NCBI GenBank assembly: GCA_031260365.1
Contig: JAIRJY010000174.1
Span: 1-5,277 of the forward strand
Length of the DNA: 5,277 bases
From: Nitrososphaerota archaeon
GTDB taxonomy: Archaea > Thermoproteota > Bathyarchaeia > Bathyarchaeales > Bathycorpusculaceae
Reading direction: 5' to 3'
The position numbers were made by a program, and so were the translations under genes. Below the pieces are notes generated by a model. It did no database searches. It had not been told where the DNA came from and was given only the letters and a program-made list of their open reading frames with translations. Below are positions 1 through 5,277 of the stretch, in pieces (position 1 is the first letter of the stretch; every line of letters starts with the position of its first letter).

Positions 1-237
1 ATTTTTATTTGTTATTTGCTGTTGTTTCTTTCGAATAAGTTGGGTTTAACACGATTACACTATTGATTGGGTGTATTGCTACCTCAAGATGATCTATTGC
101 CAATGTTTGTTGTTAAAAAGTGACGTTTGAATGCGGATATAGTTATGCAATGTATAGTATGTAAACATATTTTTCTACATATTAGACTTGTAAATTATTT
201 TGTGTTGTTTATGTCTGTTTTTTATGTTTGATTGCAG

Positions 238-252
238 CAAAAATATACATGT
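238..252 (+). promoter_or_regulatory. Possible upstream BRE/TATA promoter element of the top6 unit
   Basis: The sequence CAAAAATATACATGT has the layout of an archaeal promoter: an A-rich BRE-like stretch directly followed by a TATA-like core. Archaeal transcription normally starts about 25 nt downstream of the box, so a start would fall near 272 and give a leader of about 90 nt before top6B. A very similar motif lies at 3235-3251 in the other intergenic region. AT-rich DNA produces such matches easily, and a closer candidate exists at 325-332. Confidence 0.3.
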
Positions 253-324
253 TTTTGTTTTTTTGGGTCTTTTAAGACTGTCGTGTTTATTTTGTAGTCT
301 CAGTTAACTTAAAGAACAAGCAAT

Positions 325-332
325 AAATATAC
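325..332 (+). promoter_or_regulatory. Candidate TATA box close to top6B
   Basis: AAATATAC lies 29 nt before the proposed GTG start of top6B. With the usual archaeal TATA-to-start distance, transcription would begin near 354-356, leaving a leader of only about 6-8 nt. That fits the lack of a usable Shine-Dalgarno sequence before the GTG and suggests a leaderless or near-leaderless message. The element was identified by eye only. Confidence 0.4.
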
Positions 333-361
333 TTACAAAAAATAGGCATCTTTAAACTGGA

Positions 362-1903
362 GTGGGTAAACGGACTGTGTCTCAAGCAACATTTGAAGAA
401 ATGAGTGTATCGGATTTTTTCTACCGAAACCGAGACATAGCAGGTTTAACTAATCCGTCAAGAAGCATCTTCGTAGCAATACGTGAAGTGGTAGAAAACT
501 CTCTTGATGCTGCAGAAAGCCAAAAAATTCCTCCTGATGTATATGTCCGGTTATCATTCGAATCTGAAGCTACAAAAGATACTCAAATTTATAAACTCCG
601 TGTCCAGGATAACGGTTGCGGTATCCAACCCCGGTTCATTCCTTCCGCTTTTGGTCAAGTTCTATATGGCTCGAAGTACAAACTCAAACAGGCAAGAGGG
701 ACCTTTGGTTTAGGTGGAAAAATGGCTGTTTTGTATGGGCAAATTACAACACATAAGCCAGTTTTAGTGACCTCAAGTACTGGTCAAGAAAAAATTTACA
801 GTTTCAAATTGATGATTGATATCCAGCGTAATAAGCCTATTCTTTTAGACCGTAAAGTTATAACTAATAAGGATAATTGGCGTGGGACAATAATAGAGTT
901 CACACTTGAAGGTGATTATTTACGGGCGATGCCTAAAATTATTGAGTATTTTAAGCAGACTGCCATGGTTAATCCATATGCAAACATTACTTTTGTTGAT
1001 CCAAAAGGGCGACTTTACAAGTTTACACGTGTTACAACCGTTATGCCTGAACCTCCAACGGAGACGCATCCGCATCCATATGGTGTGGATGTGGAGTTGT
1101 TGCAACGTCTTATACAAGTATCTACATGTCTTAACATGTCTACTTTCCTAAGGCAGCATTTTCATCGTGTAGGTGAAATTACTGCTCAAAAGTTTTTAGA
1201 ATTTGCAGAGCTTCCAGTTAACAAGAGTCCTAAGAAGCTTTCACATGATGAAATAGTTAAGTTAATGCAAAATTTAAAGCGGTACAAAGATTTCTTGCCA
1301 CCAGACGCAAGCTGTCTCTCGCCTTTAGGAGAAGAGTTGCTCAAGGCAGGTGTTATGAAGGAGTTAAATCCTGAGTGTTTAGTGGTTCATCAGCGTAAAC
1401 CATCAACATACGCAGGTCATCCATTCATTGTTGAAATGGCGATTGCTTATGGTGGTGGTGTTCCTAAAACTGGTGGTTTTGTAATTTACAGGTTTGCTAA
1501 TAAAATTCCTCTTCTGTATGATGAGGCAAGTGATGTAGCTTACAAGGTTATTTCAGCTATGAATTGGAGACGCTACAAAGTAACTCCCGATATGCCTATA
1601 GCTATTGTTATTCATGTTTGTAGTACAAAGGTGCCATACAAAACTGTTGGTAAAGAATTTATTTCTGATAGAATTGAGGTTCGTAAAGAAGAGGCAAATG
1701 CAATACGTGAAGTTTCAAGACAGCTTTCACATTTTTTAACGCGCCAAGAGCATGTGCATATGGAAAAGAAGCGTCTTAGTATTTTTAGTAAATACCTGCC
1801 TAGAATTGCAGAGTTTTCTACTACGTTATCTGGGCAAACTAGATGTCCTGACGTAGATAAACTATTGAAGAGTGTGCAAAAATATGGCACAGAAGAAAGC
1901 TAA
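362..1903 (+). CDS. top6B: DNA topoisomerase VI subunit B (Top6B), ATPase subunit
   Basis: This is the ATP-binding subunit of the type IIB topoisomerase VI; with Top6A it forms an A2B2 complex that relaxes and decatenates DNA. The N-terminal GHKL ATPase domain shows the N motif (REVVENSLDA, residues 41-50; Glu42 and Asn46), the G1 motif DNGCGI (83-88) and the G2 loop GTFGLGGK (113-120). A helix-two-turn-helix region follows at about 240-315, then a transducer domain at about 320-470. The latter contains PYKTVGKE (425-432), the loop with the switch lysine. The 513 residues match short Top6B proteins without a C-terminal Ig-like domain. GTG 362 is the first possible start after an in-frame TAA at 353 and keeps the TFEEMSVSDFF segment, which I recall as conserved in relatives. 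ATG 401 is the alternative and would remove 13 residues. The gene is intact and overlaps top6A. Confidence 0.96.
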   Translation: MGKRTVSQATFEEMSVSDFFYRNRDIAGLTNPSRSIFVAIREVVENSLDAAESQKIPPDVYVRLSFESEATKDTQIYKLRVQDNGCGIQPRFIPSAFGQVLYGSKYKLKQARGTFGLGGKMAVLYGQITTHKPVLVTSSTGQEKIYSFKLMIDIQRNKPILLDRKVITNKDNWRGTIIEFTLEGDYLRAMPKIIEYFKQTAMVNPYANITFVDPKGRLYKFTRVTTVMPEPPTETHPHPYGVDVELLQRLIQVSTCLNMSTFLRQHFHRVGEITAQKFLEFAELPVNKSPKKLSHDEIVKLMQNLKRYKDFLPPDASCLSPLGEELLKAGVMKELNPECLVVHQRKPSTYAGHPFIVEMAIAYGGGVPKTGGFVIYRFANKIPLLYDEASDVAYKVISAMNWRRYKVTPDMPIAIVIHVCSTKVPYKTVGKEFISDRIEVRKEEANAIREVSRQLSHFLTRQEHVHMEKKRLSIFSKYLPRIAEFSTTLSGQTRCPDVDKLLKSVQKYGTEES

Positions 1904-3002
1904 AATTATTGAAAGAAAGCAAGAAGTCCTTAAAGGTCTTAAATCCTTTGGAACTTCAGTATACAATCAGCTTGACCAAGGAATTTTTCCAACAGTCAAC
2001 ATGCCTAGCCGTAGAACTGAAAATATAACTTATGATGAACGTCTGCGTCAATATGTTTTAGGTGAAAAAAGTGTTGGTAGAAGTACTCGAAACATTCGGC
2101 ATATTAAACCGTTTACACAACTTGCTTGGGTTGCACTGTTTAGTAATGAACTTACCAGTCAACGTAAAACCTCTACTTTACGAGATGTTTACTATTCTGC
2201 TCAAGCTTATGAGATGACTTTTTCTGATCAGCAAGAATCAAATAACATTATAACTGACCTTGAAACTCTTACAGGATTTGCCCGTGAAGATTTTAACATT
2301 TTTCCAGAAGAACGTAGTGCCATCTTTGGTGACATAGATGTAGCATATACTGTTCCAGGATATGAAGGTAAAACAGTCAACTTAACTAGCCATCCCGATG
2401 GTGTGCTTATCGGACCCGCAATAACCTCTTCTGAATTTTTAAAAACTAGTGCTGATAAAATCATAGCAATTGAGAAAGGTGCACTGTTCACTAGATTTAT
2501 TGAAGAAAATGTTCACAGTAAACATAAATCACTCTTAATCTCATGCGGTGGACAAGCTCCAAGACAAACTCGTAGTTTCATACGACGACTACATGACGAA
2601 CTTAATTTGCCTGTTTTTATTTTAACTGACGGTGACCCTTGGGGAATGCACATTGCGCAGGTCATCATTTCTGGTTCAGCTAATGCCGCACACCTACGAG
2701 AACTAAACACGCCAGATGCAGTTTGGAGTGGAGTTTGGGCAAGTGACATTATAGAATATAAATTACCAACTGATCCATTAGATGAAGTTGACATTAAACG
2801 TCTTTATGAATTGCAAAAAGATCCACGATATCAAAATGACCCCATTTGGCAGCGTGAAATCAAAACTTTCCTTAAAATTCGACGAAAAACGGAACTTGAA
2901 GCTTTTAGTCGCTATGGTTTAACCTACATTGTAGACAAGTATTTACCTACTAAACTTGAAGCTGGACCAGACATGTCAACTGATTCCCGTAAGAAAAAAT
3001 AG
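1884..3002 (+). CDS. top6A: DNA topoisomerase VI subunit A (Top6A), Spo11-like DNA cleavage subunit
   Basis: Top6A makes the transient double-strand break through a 5'-phosphotyrosyl link; its eukaryotic relative Spo11 starts meiotic recombination. Counting from ATG 1884 the protein has 372 residues, normal for the family. The winged-helix (5Y-CAP) domain holds TLRDVYY (98-104); Tyr104, the second Tyr, is the predicted catalytic residue by analogy with Spo11. The Toprim domain carries the metal-binding glutamate in IAIEKG (Glu197) and the DGDPWG motif (Asp249 and Asp251). The SHPDGVLIGP and SGSANAAHL stretches are also family-like. The C terminus ends in a short basic tail, RKKK. ATG 1884 overlaps the last 20 nt of top6B in another frame, which suggests translational coupling. 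An in-frame GTG at 1872 would add four residues; I prefer the ATG because MAQKKAKIIERKQ looks like a normal N terminus. All key residues are present. Confidence 0.96.
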   Translation: MAQKKAKIIERKQEVLKGLKSFGTSVYNQLDQGIFPTVNMPSRRTENITYDERLRQYVLGEKSVGRSTRNIRHIKPFTQLAWVALFSNELTSQRKTSTLRDVYYSAQAYEMTFSDQQESNNIITDLETLTGFAREDFNIFPEERSAIFGDIDVAYTVPGYEGKTVNLTSHPDGVLIGPAITSSEFLKTSADKIIAIEKGALFTRFIEENVHSKHKSLLISCGGQAPRQTRSFIRRLHDELNLPVFILTDGDPWGMHIAQVIISGSANAAHLRELNTPDAVWSGVWASDIIEYKLPTDPLDEVDIKRLYELQKDPRYQNDPIWQREIKTFLKIRRKTELEAFSRYGLTYIVDKYLPTKLEAGPDMSTDSRKKK

Positions 3003-3026
3003 TTTTTTCTGTTTTGTATATTTTTT
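3003..3026 (+). terminator. Oligo-T transcription terminator after top6A
   Basis: Six T residues follow the TAG stop directly (3003-3008), then a TTTT run and a second six-T run at 3021-3026. Archaeal RNA polymerase terminates at U-rich tracts without needing a hairpin, so this probably ends the top6B-top6A transcript. I saw no strong stem-loop. Confidence 0.6.
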
Positions 3027-3234
3027 ATTTCACAAAAGGCAATGTATTGTTTTAAGTTTTAACTAATAATTACAGTTGTAAGTGTTGTTGTTTGTGTATG
3101 TATACGTGTAGTGTAGTGATGTAGTTTACTCTATCAAAAGTTCGCGTGAAGAAATAAGGCATTCTTACAAACATAACGTTAAACATGCCACATTTACGTG
3201 CTAAACCTTAAAAAAAACACAAAAATAGTATCCT

Positions 3235-3251
3235 CAAAAATTTATACATGT
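3235..3251 (+). promoter_or_regulatory. Possible BRE/TATA element upstream of infB
   Basis: CAAAAATTTATACATGT combines an A-rich BRE-like stretch with a TTTATA core. It closely resembles the motif at 238-252 upstream of top6B. A start about 25 nt downstream would lie near 3270 and give a leader of roughly 145 nt for infB, or serve a short RNA reaching the T-tracts at 3291-3306. The closer TATA at 3366 is the simpler promoter for infB. Confidence 0.3.
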
Positions 3252-3365
3252 AATCCTTAGAATAGAAAACATTTTTATTTTTAAAGGCTGTTTTTTTACC
3301 TTTTTTATTAATGGTGAGTGAGATAAACAGTTTTTGTTGATTGATGAGGTATTTTTATTAGTCAA

Positions 3366-3373
3366 GTATATAC
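3366..3373 (+). promoter_or_regulatory. Candidate TATA box of infB
   Basis: GTATATAC ends 42 nt before the infB start codon. A transcription start about 22-25 nt downstream would fall near 3395 and produce a leader of about 20 nt that just includes the ribosome-binding site at 3403. This spacing is typical of a leadered archaeal gene. It is a prediction by eye. Confidence 0.45.
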
Positions 3374-3402
3374 ACTAACCTAAGTCTTCAGGTTGTTGTT
3401 TA

Positions 3403-3408
3403 GGGAGG
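3403..3408 (+). promoter_or_regulatory. Shine-Dalgarno site of infB
   Basis: GGGAGG lies 7 nt before GTG 3416 and complements the CCTCC of the archaeal 16S rRNA 3' end. It fixes the start: an in-frame TAG at 3401-3403 leaves no alternative upstream. It is the only strong ribosome-binding site at a gene start in the window. Confidence 0.85.
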
Positions 3409-3415
3409 AAATATC

Positions 3416-5209
3416 GTGCCGATTCGTCAGCCAATTGTTTGTGTTCTAGGTCATGTTGACTCAGGCAAAACTTCTTTGCTTGACGTTCTTCGTAAATCTA
3501 ATGTTCAAGTTCGAGAAGCAGGCGGTATAACTCAGCATATAGGTGCTAGTTTTTTTCCAGTTGAAACTTTGGAGCAACTTATTGGTCCTTATATGACTAA
3601 CTTTAAGACTGGTATTGAGGTTCCTGGTTTACTTATTGTAGACACTCCTGGGCATGAAGCGTTTACTAATCTTAGGCGTCGGGGTGGGAGTGTTGCTGAT
3701 ATCGCGATTCTTGTAGTTAATTCTTTACGTGGGTTTGAGGCCCAGACTTTTGAGTGTCTTGAGATTCTTAAGGCGCGTAAGACTCCTTTTATTGTGGCGG
3801 TTAACCAAATTGATCGTGTTCCTGGTTGGAAGCCAACGCGTGGTGCGCCGTTTTTGCAGTCGTATGTTGCGCAGTCTACTTTTGTTCAACAGGAGGTTGA
3901 TAATCGGTTATATCGTGTTATGGGCGATTTTAGTCGTTTAGGTTTTAAAACTGATAGATTTGATCATATTCGTGATTTTGCTCAAAATGTGGCTTTGGTA
4001 CCTACAAGTGCTAAGACCGTTGAGGGTTTATCTGAGTTGGTTATGGTGCTTGTTGGTTTAACACAACAGTTTTTAAAGAAACAACTTCAGACAACTGATG
4101 GTTCTGCAAAGGGGTCTGTTTTAGAGGTTAAAGAAGAGCCTGGTTTGGGTATGACTTTGAATGCTATTGTTTATGATGGGACTTTGCATAGAGATGATTT
4201 AGTTGTGGTTGGTGGTAAGCATGGTCCAATTTCTACGCGTGTTCGTACTCTTTTAGTGCCTAAACCGTTGGATGAAATGCGTGATCCTCGAGATAAATTT
4301 GCTAGTGTAGATAATGTTTATGCGAGTGCTGGCGTAAAAATCGTTGCAACTGATCTTGAGGATGCGCTGGCTGGTGCTCCATTGTTTGCTGTGCCAAAAG
4401 GTGATGACGTGGCTAAGTATTGTGATCTTATAACTGAAGAAGTTGGTAGAGTTCGAATTACCAAAGAAATAGATGGTGTTATTGCTAAAGCAGACACTTT
4501 GGGTTCACTTGAAGCTATGGCTGAGATTCTTAAAGCTAATAATGTGCAGGTTCGAAGTGCTGATGTAGGTGATATAAGCAAACGTGATGTTATTGAAGCC
4601 TCTGTAGTTAAACAGCGTGATCCTTTGGTTGGAGCAATATTAGCTTTTGGAGTGAAAATTTTGCCTGATGCTGAAGAAGAAGCTGAAGCTAATGGCGTTA
4701 AAATCTTTCGGGACTCCATAATCTATAGCCTTATAGATAATTATCTTAAGTGGGTTAAGGAAAAGCGTGAACGTAAAAGTGAAGAAGAATTTGATGCCCT
4801 TGTTAAACCTGGTAAATTATTAGTGTTACCAAACTGTATTTTCCGCAGAGCTAAACCTCTAGTTGTAGGCGTTGAAGTTCAAGGTGGTAGGCTAAAACCA
4901 CGTGTGTCGCTTATCCGTGTAGAAGATAGTTCTGATCTTGGTGAGGTCCAGCAGGTTCAAGATGAAGGCAAAGCGGTTAGTGAAGCCAAAACGGGTGAAC
5001 AAGTAGCGATTTCTATGGATAAACCAATAGCAGGTAGGCACATTTTTGAGTGTGATGTATGCTATGTAAAAGTTCCAGAAGACGATGTTAAAAAACTGTT
5101 CGCTAACCATCTAGATGATTTAACAGAAGCAGAAATAGCTGTTCTCAAAGAATACGTTAAATTAATGCGCAAAAAAACAATGTTTTGGGGAGGAATGTTG
5201 CCACTATAA
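3416..5209 (+). CDS. infB: Translation initiation factor aIF5B (IF-2/eIF5B family GTPase)
   Basis: aIF5B is a ribosome-dependent GTPase that promotes joining of the ribosomal subunits and helps place initiator tRNA. The G domain (about 1-222) shows G1 GHVDSGKT (12-19), G2 around Thr39 in GGITQHIG, G3 DTPGH (76-80, with the catalytic His80), a G4 of NQID (130-133) and G5 SAK (198-200). Beta-barrel domain II (about 230-335) contains LEVKEEPGLGMT. Domain III (about 345-445) contains KADTLGSLEA. A charged linking helix (about 446-460) and C-terminal domain IV follow, ending in the family-like RKKTMFWGGMLPL. At 597 residues it matches other archaeal aIF5B proteins, and no intein interrupts the P-loop. 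Two departures from the common consensus are Ser16 in the P-loop (often His or Thr) and Gln131 instead of Lys in G4. It starts with GTG after a good ribosome-binding site and appears to be transcribed separately from top6. Confidence 0.97.
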   Translation: MPIRQPIVCVLGHVDSGKTSLLDVLRKSNVQVREAGGITQHIGASFFPVETLEQLIGPYMTNFKTGIEVPGLLIVDTPGHEAFTNLRRRGGSVADIAILVVNSLRGFEAQTFECLEILKARKTPFIVAVNQIDRVPGWKPTRGAPFLQSYVAQSTFVQQEVDNRLYRVMGDFSRLGFKTDRFDHIRDFAQNVALVPTSAKTVEGLSELVMVLVGLTQQFLKKQLQTTDGSAKGSVLEVKEEPGLGMTLNAIVYDGTLHRDDLVVVGGKHGPISTRVRTLLVPKPLDEMRDPRDKFASVDNVYASAGVKIVATDLEDALAGAPLFAVPKGDDVAKYCDLITEEVGRVRITKEIDGVIAKADTLGSLEAMAEILKANNVQVRSADVGDISKRDVIEASVVKQRDPLVGAILAFGVKILPDAEEEAEANGVKIFRDSIIYSLIDNYLKWVKEKRERKSEEEFDALVKPGKLLVLPNCIFRRAKPLVVGVEVQGGRLKPRVSLIRVEDSSDLGEVQQVQDEGKAVSEAKTGEQVAISMDKPIAGRHIFECDVCYVKVPEDDVKKLFANHLDDLTEAEIAVLKEYVKLMRKKTMFWGGMLPL

Positions 5210-5245
5210 TACACCAATAGATAATAACGGTGATACTGACGATTT

Positions 5246-5277
5246 TTAGCCGCCGCCGATTGGTGGTAAAATTATTA
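5246..5277 (-). CDS. C-terminal end of a possible MoaD/SAMP-type ubiquitin-like protein (partial)
   Basis: Read on the minus strand, the right edge gives nine full codons, Ile-Ile-Leu-Pro-Pro-Ile-Gly-Gly-Gly, then TAA (plus-strand 5246-5248). The tenth codon is cut by the window end but ends in TA, so it must be Val, Leu or Ile if it is sense. Small beta-grasp proteins of the MoaD/ThiS/SAMP group end in Gly-Gly; MoaD typically has a hydrophobic strand, Pro-Pro, a small linker and Gly-Gly (E. coli MoaD ends in PPVTGG). The C-terminal glycine is adenylated by an E1-like enzyme and becomes a sulfur carrier for molybdopterin, or in archaea may be joined to proteins. Here the gene would converge on infB with a 36-nt gap between stops. 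Only the tail is visible, so the gene itself and its exact subfamily are inferred. The glycine run GGC-GGC-GGC is GC-rich compared with its surroundings. Confidence 0.45.
   Translation of the reverse strand, partial: IILPPIGGG

Larger units (their letters stand above)
1..361. other. AT-rich non-coding region upstream of top6B
   Basis: No convincing gene is visible here on either strand; the short reading frames I followed end within about 20 codons. The left edge is open for 21 codons in frame 1, up to a TGA at 64-66. That could be the end of an upstream gene, but nothing in the peptide supports it. The region is T-rich on the plus strand, with many T and TG runs. It contains a small dyad at 158-169, a promoter-like motif at 238-252 and a TATA-like element at 325-332. 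No tRNA-like or rRNA-like segment is seen. Confidence 0.6.
3003..3415. other. Long non-coding gap between top6A and infB
   Basis: This 413-nt stretch holds no gene that I can support; the reading frames I followed are broken every 5-25 codons. Apart from the terminator at its left end and the infB promoter at its right end, it contains an 8-nt perfect palindrome TAACGTTA (3174-3181), an A8 tract (3210-3217), a promoter-like motif (3235-3251), and T-tracts at 3291-3297 and 3301-3306. The sequence is too AT-rich and unstructured for a tRNA, and no complete pair of C/D boxes was found. Confidence 0.6.

Noticed and set aside
1..66. Open frame 1 at the left edge as the tail of an upstream gene.
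   Set aside because: Only 21 codons of hydrophobic, T-rich sequence with no recognisable C terminus; such a stretch is expected by chance.
267..300. Possible alternative hairpins (GTCTT/AAGAC at 267-278 and AGACT/AGTCT at 275-300) resembling an attenuator.
   Set aside because: The stems are only 5 bp and AT-containing, which is expected by chance, and there is no regulatory context.
504..713. Short plus-strand frames inside top6B (504-713, 906-1151) and infB (3729-3941).
   Set aside because: They are out-of-frame shadows of conserved domains and lack motifs.
1612..1890. A minus-strand open frame inside top6B, with similar ones at 920-1117, 2228-2491, 2513-2794 and 4892-5110.
   Set aside because: All lie inside well-recognised genes on the other strand, and their products show no recognisable motif.
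3185..3211. Tiny open frame MPHLRAKP before infB.
   Set aside because: Only eight codons, with no ribosome-binding site seen.
3342..3347. TGATGA resembling box C of a C/D guide RNA.
   Set aside because: No CTGA box D lies downstream at a suitable distance, and the base before the motif is not a purine.
4318..4719. A 133-codon open frame on the minus strand inside infB.
   Set aside because: Its product is Ser/Ala/Thr-rich and low in complexity, as expected from the antisense of GCT-, GAT- and GAA-rich codons, and it lies wholly inside an unmistakable aIF5B gene.
5187..5197. A strong Shine-Dalgarno-like GGGGAGG followed by ATG near the infB stop.
   Set aside because: It encodes the conserved WGGM of the aIF5B C terminus; the ATG is too close to the motif and in frame with the infB stop, so no separate gene starts here.
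5230..5277. A plus-strand gene starting at GTG 5230 and running off the window.
   Set aside because: It has no ribosome-binding site, its first residues contain an unusual CGC-CGC-CGA arginine run, and the opposite strand gives a much more meaningful C-terminal motif.

Overview
The window comes from an AT-rich archaeal chromosome. It carries both subunits of DNA topoisomerase VI (a type IIB enzyme typical of archaea and plants) and a short-form archaeal/eukaryotic-type initiation factor aIF5B, which lacks the long N-terminal extension of bacterial IF2. Other archaeal traits are overlapping genes, GTG starts, a GGGAGG ribosome-binding site, TATA-box-like elements and an oligo-T terminator. From memory, the protein sequences resemble Bathyarchaeia or other TACK-type archaea, but this placement is only an impression.

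Layout: 1-361 is AT-rich non-coding DNA ending in promoter-like elements. Positions 362-1903 encode Top6B (ATPase subunit) and 1884-3002 encode Top6A (Spo11-like cleavage subunit). The two genes overlap by about 20 nt, so they probably form one transcription unit. Positions 3003-3415 are a 413-nt non-coding gap with an oligo-T terminator for the top6 unit, A- and T-tracts, and a compact TATA plus Shine-Dalgarno promoter region for the next gene. Positions 3416-5209 encode complete aIF5B. After a 36-nt gap, the minus strand carries what looks like the last ten codons of a convergent gene, ending at 5246.

Top6A and Top6B assemble as an A2B2 heterotetramer. B binds ATP and gates the complex; A cuts both DNA strands to relax supercoils and decatenate chromosomes. 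aIF5B is a translation GTPase for ribosomal subunit joining and belongs to a separate transcription unit. All three complete genes look intact and are ordinary housekeeping genes; I see no mobile element, CRISPR array, tRNA or rRNA.

The least ordinary item is at the right edge. The minus-strand peptide ends in Ile-Ile-Leu-Pro-Pro-Ile-Gly-Gly-Gly-stop, the kind of tail carried by MoaD/SAMP-type ubiquitin-like proteins. Smaller points are an NQID in place of NKID in the aIF5B G4 motif, contrasting initiation signals for top6B and infB, and a promoter-like motif shared by both intergenic regions.
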